From assembly GCA_963827515.1 (NCBI GenBank), contig CAWHBF010000029.1, positions 354,494-418,493 of the forward strand: a DNA stretch of 64,000 nt, given 5' to 3'. The position numbers and the translations under genes are program-made. Under the pieces are notes generated by a model, which ran no database searches, had not been told where the DNA came from, and saw nothing but the letters and a program-made list of their open reading frames with translations. Source of the stretch: JABFSA01 sp963827515 (lineage in GTDB: Bacteria; Acidobacteriota; Vicinamibacteria; Vicinamibacterales; UBA2999). Below, one piece after another: positions 29,682 to 38,086 of the stretch (the stretch's first letter is position 1; every line of letters starts with the position of its first letter).

Positions 29682-30554
29682 ATGGCACCGCTTCAACGGA
29701 CCCGGATTCGCCTCGGAATCGTCACTCTCACGTGGCTCGCGGCGGCGCTCTTCGCAGCCCCACTCCCGGGATTCGGCCAGGGTCAGACTTACACCGCTCC
29801 TCGGACCGCCGCCGGCCGTCCGGACTTGAATGGATTCTGGCAGGCGCTGAACACCGCGCATTGGGATCTCGAAGCCCACGTGGCCGCACCTGGACCGGTG
29901 CTGCAGTTGGGCGCCGCGTACGCCGTGCCTCCCGGGCTCGGTGTCGTGCGTGACGGCCCCATCCCGTACCGTCCGGACGCACTGGCCAAGAAGAAAGGCT
30001 ACGCAGCGAATGTCCTCAAAGAGGACGCCGAGGTGAAGTGCTATCTGCCTGGTGTGCCGCGCATGATGTACATGCCGTATCCCGTGCAGATCGTGCAGTC
30101 CACCGCGCAGATCCTGATGCTGTCGGAGTTCGCCAGCGCACAGCGGACCATCTACATCGACGGGAAAGCGCCGCCGCCCGCCGACACGTGGATGGGGTGG
30201 TCGAACGGCCGCTGGGACGGCGACACGCTGGTTATCGATTCGAAAGGATTTCTGGGGGGCACGATCAGCGCTCTCGATGAGGCTGGTGCCGTTCAGGTCA
30301 GATTTCTCGATCGCGCGGGCAACTACCACACCGACGGACTGCACGTCGTCGAGCGTATCCGTCGCACGGGGCCGGACCACCTGTCGTACGAAGCCACGAT
30401 CGAGGATCCGAACGTCTACACGCGTCCCTGGACGATCAGCATGCCGCTCTATCGACGCGTAGAGCCGAACATGGAGCTGGGCGAGTTCAAGTGCGAAGAG
30501 TTCGCAGGCGATTTGATCTTCGGTCGATACGCGAAGGAACCGGCCGCGAGGTGA
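29682..30554 (+). CDS. Secreted protein of the GxWxG[DS]TLV family
   Basis: 290 aa with a signal peptide (IRLGIVTLTWLAAALFAAP). The mature N-terminus contains GRPDLNGFWQAL and the C-terminal half GRWDGDTLVIDSKGF, LHVVERIRRTGPDHLSYE and EDPNVYTRPWTISMPLYR. The same blocks occur in the next gene and, more weakly, in the one at 22461. Two cysteines (KCYLPG, KCEEF) may be bonded. No catalytic motif is recognisable. It starts 28 bases after DUF6152; a GTG just before the ATG could also initiate. The gene is probably co-transcribed with its neighbours. Confidence 0.75.
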   Translation: MAPLQRTRIRLGIVTLTWLAAALFAAPLPGFGQGQTYTAPRTAAGRPDLNGFWQALNTAHWDLEAHVAAPGPVLQLGAAYAVPPGLGVVRDGPIPYRPDALAKKKGYAANVLKEDAEVKCYLPGVPRMMYMPYPVQIVQSTAQILMLSEFASAQRTIYIDGKAPPPADTWMGWSNGRWDGDTLVIDSKGFLGGTISALDEAGAVQVRFLDRAGNYHTDGLHVVERIRRTGPDHLSYEATIEDPNVYTRPWTISMPLYRRVEPNMELGEFKCEEFAGDLIFGRYAKEPAAR

Positions 30555-30558
30555 CAGC

Positions 30559-31651
30559 ATGGGGATCGAAATGAACGCACGATCGTTCTCTCGGAGGATC
30601 GCCGCTGGATGTGTCACGGGAATCGTGGTCCTCGACGCTTTCGGCCCCGTTCGCGGTGGCGCAGCAGGGACCAGCGGCTGCGGCTGGCACGTACCGAGCG
30701 CCGAAGACGCCAGACGGCCGGCCGGATCTCCAGGGATACTGGACGAATCTCACATACACGCCGTTCGAGCGACCGAAGGAGCTGGCCGGAAAGGCGCTCT
30801 ATACGGAGCAGGAAGCGATCGATGCTTTCGACAAGGCGGTCAAGGACACGTTCACGACGGATCAGCTCGTCCACTACGTGCAGAGCGATTTCGCGGCCAC
30901 ACCTGTGCAGACCGGCGCCAGGCCGAACCGTCATACATCGGTCGTGATCGAGCCGGCCGACGGCAGAATCCCGGCGTTCACGCCTGAGGCCCGGAAACGG
31001 GTGACGGCGCAGTTGGCCGCCGAAAAGGCGAGAGGGCCCCTGCCGTCGACCTGGAGAGATGATCGCGGCACCCAGTGGTGCGTCTTCCACGACCGCGCCG
31101 TGCCGGCCGTCCCCGCGCCGTATGGCAGCATTTTTCACATCGTCCAGTCGAAGGACTTCATCGTGATGACCTACGAGTGGAACTCCGAGCGCCGCGTGAT
31201 TCCGCTGGATGGGCGACCGCACAACCCCGCGTCGGTTCGAACGTATGCCGGGGACGCGCGTGGTCGGTGGGAGGGCGACACGCTGGTAGTCGAGACGATC
31301 AACTTCACACCCAAGCGGGACTTTTTCGGGTCCGAGGGGACGTTCACGCTCGTCGAGCGCTTCACGCGTGTGTCGGAGGACAGCATCGAGCACACGCTCA
31401 CCATCACCGATCCAACGACCTGGGTCTCACCCTGGACGCTCGCGCTGCCGCTGCACCGCACCCAGGGTCCGATGCTGGAATACGCCTGCAACGAGAACAA
31501 CATGGACGCGTTCACTGTCCTGAAGAACGCCAGAGCCCAGGAACGCGGGGAACTCGCGGCGCCGGACGCGATGAAACGCGGGGACGCGAAGGCCGTTATC
31601 AAGGACGCCTCGGACAAAGGCACGGCGGAAGTCATCGGGACGGTAGACTAG
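30559..31651 (+). CDS. Secreted protein of the GxWxG[DS]TLV family (frameshifted at ~30640)
   Basis: About 363 aa. ATG 30559 is preceded by GAGGTG; a second ATG at 30571 is possible. The signal peptide (RIAAGCVTGIVVLDA) is in frame 1 while the body is in frame 2. Removing one T from the run at 30639-30641 joins them as SAPFAVAQQ. Conserved blocks are GRPDLQGYWTNL, RGRWEGDTLVVETINF, LVERFTRVSEDSIEHTL and DPTTWVSPWTLALPLHR. It is a paralogue of the preceding gene, with which it is separated by only 4 bases. No known enzyme motif is apparent. Confidence 0.75.
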
Positions 31652-31678
31652 CGCTCCCCGACCATCGAAGGACGCCAC

Positions 31679-32617
31679 GTGAACTGGGGCAGCACAATGC
31701 AGCGCGTCGACGTCCTCTGTCTGCTTGCCCTTGCCTGCTTAACGACGGGCTCGTCCTCGTTGCCGCTTCTCGCGCAGCAGACGCGAACGACGCAGGAAGG
31801 CGTCTTCACGAACGCGCAAGCGACGCGCGGCGCTGTGCTCTACGAGGGCAAGTGCGCGGCGTGCCACGGCGCGCGGATGGAAGGGAGCGTCGGGCCCGAG
31901 CTCGCTGGCTCGGGGTTCCTTGGCGTGTGGGGTGGGCAGCCCCTGTCCAACCTCTTCAACAAGGTTGACAAGACCATGCCGGCCGACGCGCCGGGAACGC
32001 TCTCTCGCGTCCAGGTGGCGGAGATCGTCGCCTACATGCTCCAGGCCAACCAGTTTCCGGGTGGGACCACGAATCTTGGTGCCGATGAAGGCGCGTTGAA
32101 ACAGATCTCCTTCCCCGCCGGTACCAACGGCGCCACCCCTGTGGCGCTTGGGCCAAGCCCGTCGTTTCCCGCCACCGGGAACATGAATCAGGTGATGCGC
32201 GGCATTCTGTTTCCCAGCTCCAACGTGCTCTTCGACGTGCAGACCCAGGATCCGGGTGCCCGACCGAAACCAGGGGCACGAGCGGATGCCTCCACGACAA
32301 CGTCGCGCTACGGGGACGTGTACGAGCCATGGGCCGTCGTCGATGCGGCGGCCATCTCGTTGGCTGAAGTGGGCCCGCTCCTCATGACCCCTGGCCGCCG
32401 ATGCGAAAACGGAAAGCCGGTGCCCGTCGATCGGGCCGACTGGCAGCGGTGGGTACGAGAGCTCACCGAAGTCGGACGAGCCGCCTACAAGGCATCCCAG
32501 GCGAGAAACGCGGAGATGGTGAGCGAGGTCACCAACCAGGTGGCCGACGCCTGCGCCAACTGTCACCGTGTGTATCGCGACACGGCGACCGCAGCGACCC
32601 GTTGCACGCCGCCCTGA
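31679..32617 (+). CDS. Two-haem cytochrome c, class I plus cytochrome c'-like tail
   Basis: 312 aa, GTG start at 31679 with GAAGGA upstream; ATG 31697 is an alternative. After a signal peptide ending LLAQQ, a class I cytochrome c domain (GAVLYEGKCAACHGARM, residues about 50-130) carries the first haem. After a linker rich in Pro, Gly and Thr, the C-terminal 110 residues are helical and end in a second motif, DACANCHRVYRD, close to the C-terminus as in cytochrome c' (class II). It is likely a periplasmic electron carrier. The position after three secreted proteins suggests it accepts electrons from them, which is inference. Confidence 0.82.
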   Translation: MNWGSTMQRVDVLCLLALACLTTGSSSLPLLAQQTRTTQEGVFTNAQATRGAVLYEGKCAACHGARMEGSVGPELAGSGFLGVWGGQPLSNLFNKVDKTMPADAPGTLSRVQVAEIVAYMLQANQFPGGTTNLGADEGALKQISFPAGTNGATPVALGPSPSFPATGNMNQVMRGILFPSSNVLFDVQTQDPGARPKPGARADASTTTSRYGDVYEPWAVVDAAAISLAEVGPLLMTPGRRCENGKPVPVDRADWQRWVRELTEVGRAAYKASQARNAEMVSEVTNQVADACANCHRVYRDTATAATRCTPP

Positions 32618-32800
32618 CGCGTGGCCGTGTCGCCACGGCCGCCGTATGGCTTCAGTTTCCTTACTGTGCAATCGCCCCCGATTTGTAACGACGGGTACAG
32701 ATCCGTTAGCGCGCGCTCTGTGGCACCTGTTTAACCCACTGATAAAAGCGGCCCCTCGGACGCGCTAGGCCCAGGGCACGGTCTTTGTTGGGGCTCCTGC

Positions 32801-34004
32801 GTGCGTCTCTTCCGTCATCCGGATGCTTCGCTCGTAATTGCCTTGTTAGCCGGCGCTGGAATCGTTTTCTTACAGCCGCTTCGGCCCTTCCTCAGCGCCG
32901 CCGAGGGCCTGTCCAGCACCTACCACGTCGATCTGATTCCGGGCTTCATCATGCTCGTGGTTGCCTACACCATCCACTTCTGGCGCAGGCGTCTCGAAGT
33001 GGTCACAGCGACGCGTCGGGAAGCGTGGGAGGCGGAGGAGTCGGAGCGAGCTGGGGCAGAGCTCAAACAGCTCGTGGCCACGCTCCAGGCGTTCGGGAAC
33101 GCGGCGGACGGAGACACGCTCAGCGGCGAGTTGGCGCGTCTCCTCCAGCCGTTTCTCAAGAACCGGCGATGCTGGGTGGCCACGTCGACATCGGACGGCT
33201 GGTGCTGGCTCCTCGAGCCCTTCGACAAGTCGGACTCGTTGTCGCTGATGAATCTTGCCCGCTCGTTCGCCGATCCCTATCAGGGGGAGGAACCGCTGCC
33301 GAGCGACTGGTACCTCGTTCCCTTGCGGACCAGGGGTCAGATGCTCGGTGTCCTTGGTGTGGACAAGTCTCAACCGATGACCGCATCCGAACGTGGTCGT
33401 GCAGATGCCGTTGCGACGGTTCTCGCCATTTCGATCAAGAACGTCCAGTTGTTCACGAAGATGCGCAGCATCAACGAGTCCGACGCGCTCACCGGCTGTT
33501 TCAACCGGGCGTACGGGTTCGAAGCGTTGGAACTGCAGCTGCGGCGGTCCAAGCGGACCCAGTCTCGGCATGGCGGTCCTGATGCTCGACGTGGACGACT
33601 TCAAGACCGTCAACGACCGGCACGGACACCTCGCGGGTGATCGGGTGCTCGAGGCGGTCGGGAGTACGCTTCGGCGGACGCTCCGAACAACGGATATCAA
33701 GTGTCGATACGGTGGGGACGAGTTCCTCGTGGTGCTTCTCGACACTCCCCTGGATGCGGCTCGTTCCGTGGCCGAGCACTTGCGCCGCGCGTGCGAAAGC
33801 GTCCAGGTCGATGTACCGGGTGGACGCCTCTCGTGCAAAATCAGCGTCGGCGTCACTGAATCCAATCCGGGAGAGCTCGACGCACCTTCTCTCGTGCATC
33901 GGGCGGACGAAGCGCTGTACTTGGACAAGTCACTTCGGGGACGGGTCAAGTTACCTGAGGGCAAGCTCCTTCAACCGGCGGCGCAACCGGCTGAGACTCC
34001 ATAG
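32801..34004 (+). CDS. Membrane diguanylate cyclase, GAF-GGDEF (frameshifted at ~33562)
   Basis: Synthesises cyclic di-GMP. About 400 aa: two N-terminal helices (residues about 10-25 and 45-62), a coiled linker (EAEESERAGAELKQL), a GAF-like sensor domain (about 90-215) and a C-terminal GGDEF domain. The active site is intact (CRYGGDEFLVV) and an RxxD inhibitory site (RTTD) lies five residues before it, so product inhibition is expected. One extra base near 33562 shifts the frame between RRSKRTQ and LGMAVLMLDVDDF; the remainder of length is one base. The start is GTG 32801. No good ribosome site is visible. Confidence 0.86.
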
Positions 34005-34077
34005 CAGGAACGCTGGCCGTCGCCATGCGCCGCACCTCGTCCCGAGACGGGCGGTTCAGTGGGGGCTCGCGTGGTGG

Positions 34078-35511
34078 CTACGCGAGGACGACCGCAGCGA
34101 GGCCGAGAAACAAGAAGAATCCCATGCCGTCGGTAATGAAGGTCAGCAACACGCTCGATCCATGCGCCGGGTCGCGTCCGGAGGTGTGCAGGCCAAGCGG
34201 AATCGCGACGCCCGCTATCGCTGCCACCATGAGGTTCAGCACCACAGCGGCCGTCATGACTGCGCCAAGGGCGACACTGGCGTAGAGGGCCATGGCGGCG
34301 ACGCCGACCAACAATCCCCATAGCAGGCCGTTCATGAGACTCACCAGCAGCTCCTTGCGCAGCAGTTGCCTGGCCTGGCCGGGCTGCATCCGATCGGTGG
34401 CCAGAGCCCGGATCACCAGCGCCATTGTCTGATTCCCGGTGTTGCCCCCGATGCTCGCGACGATTGGCATCAACGCGGCGAGCGAGGCGAGCTGACGAAT
34501 AGTGCCCTCGAACTGGCCAATGACCCGCGACGCGACGAACGCCGTCACGAGGTTGATCGCGAGCCAGGGCCAGCGGTTACGGGCGCTGTCCCATGGTGTG
34601 GCGAAGATGTCTTCCTCTCCGCTGAGCCCGGCACGCTTGAGGGCGCGAAGGTCTGATTCATTGCGGACGAAGTCCATCACAGCGTCGACCGTCAGCCGAC
34701 CGACCAACTTGCCCCGGTCGTCCACGACAGGGGCCGACACCAGGTCGTAACGCTCGAACGCGCGGGCGGCATCGCTGACCTTCTCGTCCGGAGTGAACGT
34801 CACTGCCTCTTCGTCGAACGCGCCGATTACCGGCGCGTCCGGCTCGGATAGCAGGAGGGCTTGCAGCGGAATCGTGCCTCGGAGGACGTGACGGGAATCC
34901 ACGACGAAGACCCGGTCGGTTTGCGGCGGTAGTTCGGCTCGGGCCCGCAGCTCGGCCAGAACCTGTTGGATGACCTGGCCGTCCCGGACCGTCACCCACT
35001 CGTGCGTCATGTAGTGGCCCACGCAGTCGTCCGGGTATGAGATGACTCTCTCGAAAACCGTGCGATCGCGCGAGTCGAGCGCCTGCGTGACTTCCTGCAC
35101 GACGTCCGGCGGCAGCACCTCCGAGATGCTGGCGAGGTCCTCCGGGTCGAGCGCCGCGACCGCGGTGACGAGATCGGCGCGCGGCAAGGCATCGACGAGC
35201 GCTTCCCGCACCGCGTCGGAGACCTCGACGAGCACCAATCCGGCCTTGTCGCGATCGACCTGTTGCCAGACGGTCAGGCGCTCTCCGACAGGCAGCGCCT
35301 CGAGCACGTGCGCGATGTCAGCCATGTGCATCGTGCGGAGGCGCTTGTGCAGCTCCGTCAGATTCTGACGGTTCTGCAATTGCTCAACGAGGTCCTGCCG
35401 GCGCCCCTCCTGCCGATGGGTCAGCGCGGTGAGCACGCGGTGCCGCTCCAGCAGCCGCGTGATCTCCGCCAGACTCTCCTGCAGCCGCGCCTCCGAACGC
35501 GTGGTAGTCAT
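34078..35511 (-). CDS. mgtE: Magnesium transporter MgtE
   Basis: Mg2+ channel/transporter of the MgtE family, 477 aa. The N-domain (residues about 25-150) is helical, followed by tandem CBS domains (GHYMTHEWVTV and LVSAPVVDDRGKLVG) that sense cytoplasmic Mg2+. The C-terminal pore has five helices with the signature SIGGNTGNQTMALVIRAL and the pore aspartate in TFITDGMGFFLF. Start at ATG 35511. It converges with the GGDEF gene, with 73 bases between stops, and diverges from the PilT-like gene. Confidence 0.93.
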   Translation of the reverse strand: MTTTRSEARLQESLAEITRLLERHRVLTALTHRQEGRRQDLVEQLQNRQNLTELHKRLRTMHMADIAHVLEALPVGERLTVWQQVDRDKAGLVLVEVSDAVREALVDALPRADLVTAVAALDPEDLASISEVLPPDVVQEVTQALDSRDRTVFERVISYPDDCVGHYMTHEWVTVRDGQVIQQVLAELRARAELPPQTDRVFVVDSRHVLRGTIPLQALLLSEPDAPVIGAFDEEAVTFTPDEKVSDAARAFERYDLVSAPVVDDRGKLVGRLTVDAVMDFVRNESDLRALKRAGLSGEEDIFATPWDSARNRWPWLAINLVTAFVASRVIGQFEGTIRQLASLAALMPIVASIGGNTGNQTMALVIRALATDRMQPGQARQLLRKELLVSLMNGLLWGLLVGVAAMALYASVALGAVMTAAVVLNLMVAAIAGVAIPLGLHTSGRDPAHGSSVLLTFITDGMGFFLFLGLAAVVLA

Positions 35512-35577
35512 GTGGCATCGTACCGTCAACGACGGCCAGCCGCACCCTAGCGAAACCAGCCGCCGGAACCGAAAGGT

Positions 35578-36702
35578 ATGGGGATGGCTTGCCCCTCGAC
35601 CCCAGATCTGCTCACGGCGCTCCTTGACTCCGGCAAAGGCATCAGCGATCTGGTGCTTTCTCCTGGCCGCCCTCCGCAGGCGGAGCAGTACGGCGAGCTC
35701 GTGGAATTTCCGCTTCCCGATGTACCGGTCCTGCGGCCCGCGGACACCGAGCGGATTGCGCTCGATCTGATCGGCGACAACGACTATCTGAAGCGCACGC
35801 TGAAGGAGGAGGGTGCTTGCGACCTTTCCTACTCCTTGCCCGACCGCGCTCGCTTCCGGGTGAATGTCTTCCGCCAGCGCAACACCCACGCGGTCATCAT
35901 GCGGGTCATTGCACCGGGGATCCCGAGCATCGAGGATCTGTGCCTTCCGCCGGTGTTCGGGGCGATGGCCGAACTGAAGAACGGCATCGTACTGGTCACT
36001 GGGCCTACCGGCTCAGGGAAGTCATCGACGCTGGCGGCGATCATCGACCGCATCAATTCCACTCGCGCCGATCACATCCTCACCATCGAGGATCCGATTG
36101 AGTTCCTGCACAGACACAAGAAGGGCACGGTGCACCAGCGTGAGCTGCACACCGACACACCGTCGTTCGCAGCGGCGCTTCGGTCAGCGCTCCGGCAGGC
36201 GCCCAAGGTGATTCTGGTAGGCGAGATGCGCGATCGAGAAACGATCGAAATCGCATTGACGGCAGCCGAGACCGGACACCTGGTCTTTTCGACCCTCCAT
36301 ACGATTGATGCCTCGAAGACGGTTGATCGTATCGTGGGCTCGTTCGAGCAGGGCGATCAACAAGCCGTTCGATCGAGGCTTGCCGCGTCGTTCCGGTACA
36401 TCCTGTCGCAGCGCCTGGTGCCGAAGACGTTGGGCGGCCGGATCGCCGTTATCGAGGTGCTGAAGTCGACCCTGAGGACACAGGAGTACATGGAGGAAGG
36501 CGGACAGGAGGGAAAGACACTCCTCGACGCGATGAAGGACGGCGAGCTCGACGGGATGCAGCACTTCGATGGTGAACTCGAAAAGCTCGTGCGGGCGGAC
36601 GTGATCACGTTGAAGACCGCGTACCTCTACGCGACCAACCCGGGTAACCTGCGGATTCAGTTGTCCGACCTACCCCACGAAACCTCGCCGTTCACTGCCT
36701 GA
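35578..36702 (+). CDS. PilT/PilU-like type IV pilus retraction ATPase
   Basis: Cytoplasmic hexameric ATPase of the secretion-ATPase family, 374 aa. Walker A is VTGPTGSGKSS, the Asp box is TIEDPIEFLH, Walker B is VILVGEMRD and the His box is HLVFSTLHT. The N-terminal domain (residues 1-110) has the PilT/PilU layout. The usual ALR-[EQ]-DPD before Walker B is ALRQAPK here, a change worth noting. It is longer than typical PilT and closer to PilU in size. No other pilus gene is in the window, so the assignment to retraction rests on family alone. An ATG at 35584 is an alternative start. Confidence 0.88.
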   Translation: MGMACPSTPDLLTALLDSGKGISDLVLSPGRPPQAEQYGELVEFPLPDVPVLRPADTERIALDLIGDNDYLKRTLKEEGACDLSYSLPDRARFRVNVFRQRNTHAVIMRVIAPGIPSIEDLCLPPVFGAMAELKNGIVLVTGPTGSGKSSTLAAIIDRINSTRADHILTIEDPIEFLHRHKKGTVHQRELHTDTPSFAAALRSALRQAPKVILVGEMRDRETIEIALTAAETGHLVFSTLHTIDASKTVDRIVGSFEQGDQQAVRSRLAASFRYILSQRLVPKTLGGRIAVIEVLKSTLRTQEYMEEGGQEGKTLLDAMKDGELDGMQHFDGELEKLVRADVITLKTAYLYATNPGNLRIQLSDLPHETSPFTA

Positions 36703-37986
36703 CGCCGCGAGCCGGACCCGCTGACCGAGCGTCACCAGCGTCCGCTCGATGGATTCACGCGCCACGCGTTCGATGAGAGGCCGGACCACGGTGCGCGTGC
36801 CCCACGGCAGCCCGCGGCTCAGGGTCAGCGACTCCAACTCCACAATCACGCCGCCCGGCACCGCTTCGTAGCGCCAATACGAGTTCATTCGCCAGAGGAA
36901 TCCACGATCGTCGTCCGGACCGCGCTCACGCTCGGACGGTAGACCGACATCATCGACCTCAGCGATCCTCGTCGCACGACTACGACTGCTCGCGCGCGCG
37001 GACGAGTGCCTGCGGTACCGAACGTCGTGTTCGGTGTTGTAACCGACGGACACGAGGCTCTGACGCTGCAGCTTCAGAAAGAGACGCAGACCATCGGCGT
37101 GACGTGACAAGACGCGTGTCTCCAGTACGTCCTCTTGTCGAATCGACCGGGGTCCCGTCGGATCGCTCACGTTCGACATCAAGGCCCCGAGCGTGGCGCC
37201 TGGAATGAACACGTATCCACGCCAGTGGTGGATCATGCCCTCGGGAACATCGATGCTCCCAGCCTCCGCCCCTTCGGACGCGACCGGCTCGATCAGCAGC
37301 TGTCCGCTCTGCAGTCGGCTTCGCTCCCTTTCTCGTCGACCTGTTTCGAAATCCATCGCGAGGAAGCGACGTCCATCGGCAAGTTCGGCATCGATACGCC
37401 GCTCGGTCATCGCCACGTAGCGGTTCCAGGCTACGAGGGTGTCTGCTGGAGGACCCGCGAAGACGGGTCCCGCGGTTGCCAACAACACACCCGCCGCGAC
37501 GACGGCGGGTACGCGGCACGCTCGTGATGCGGCGGGACGTCCGGCCAGAGAAGTCGGGTCCGTTGACGGCTCGGAGCTTGCCCGAAATACCCACCTGTCT
37601 GCCGCGCGAAAGTTCACGATGGCCAGAATGGCCACGGCAGCGAGATTGGCCGGAAGCACCGGCCATCCCAGCGCCTCGACGAACAGTGACATCAGGACGA
37701 CGTTGCCCACGATCGACACCAGCGCGGTCGTCGTATGGAATCGGGCTGCACGCGTCATGCGGCTCCCGGCCCCTTTCGGCAGCCGCCAGGTCCATCGCTC
37801 GTGCCACACAAAGTTGTGGAGCACCGCTGCTTCGACCGCCAGAATGGCGGCGATGCGATAGTCCAGCGAGGTGAGTCGTGTCAGTCGTTCGAGAACGAAC
37901 GCTTGCACCACGAAGCCTCCGAGGCCGACGAGAGCGAAACGTCCGACTTTCGACCGTAACTGGAGGACTCGGTCCTGTCGAGGCAT
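36670..37986 (-). CDS. GtrA-type membrane protein fused to a secreted START-like domain
   Basis: 438 aa. ATG 37986 has GGAG five bases upstream. Residues 1-140 are a GtrA domain with four helices (FALVGLGGFVVQAFVLE, HNFVWHERWTW, NVVLMSLFVEALGW, VNFRAADRWVF), usually involved in moving lipid-linked sugars. A Ser/Pro/Thr linker follows, then a fifth hydrophobic stretch like a signal peptide (VPAVVAAGVLLATAGPVFA). The last 250 residues resemble START/SRPBCC-type lipid-binding domains (HHWRGYVFIPGATLGALM, YWRYEAVPGGVIVELESL). The fusion is in one open frame, but the internal leader suggests two ancestral genes. It converges with the PilT-like gene and overlaps its end by 33 bases. Confidence 0.72.
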   Translation of the reverse strand: MPRQDRVLQLRSKVGRFALVGLGGFVVQAFVLERLTRLTSLDYRIAAILAVEAAVLHNFVWHERWTWRLPKGAGSRMTRAARFHTTTALVSIVGNVVLMSLFVEALGWPVLPANLAAVAILAIVNFRAADRWVFRASSEPSTDPTSLAGRPAASRACRVPAVVAAGVLLATAGPVFAGPPADTLVAWNRYVAMTERRIDAELADGRRFLAMDFETGRRERERSRLQSGQLLIEPVASEGAEAGSIDVPEGMIHHWRGYVFIPGATLGALMSNVSDPTGPRSIRQEDVLETRVLSRHADGLRLFLKLQRQSLVSVGYNTEHDVRYRRHSSARASSRSRATRIAEVDDVGLPSERERGPDDDRGFLWRMNSYWRYEAVPGGVIVELESLTLSRGLPWGTRTVVRPLIERVARESIERTLVTLGQRVRLAASGSERRGFVG

Positions 37987-38086
37987 GGTTTCTCCTATCG
38001 GCCCCACGAAGCCCGCGAAGCGGACAGGGGTCGTCTACTAGGAGATGCGCAAGCCGAGATGAAAATGGCTCACGCCGGGGCGGAGC

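Noticed and set aside
32720..32735. A sigma-54-like TGGCAC element upstream of the GGDEF gene
   Set aside because: The -12 part lacks the GC dinucleotide at the required spacing, so it does not meet the consensus.
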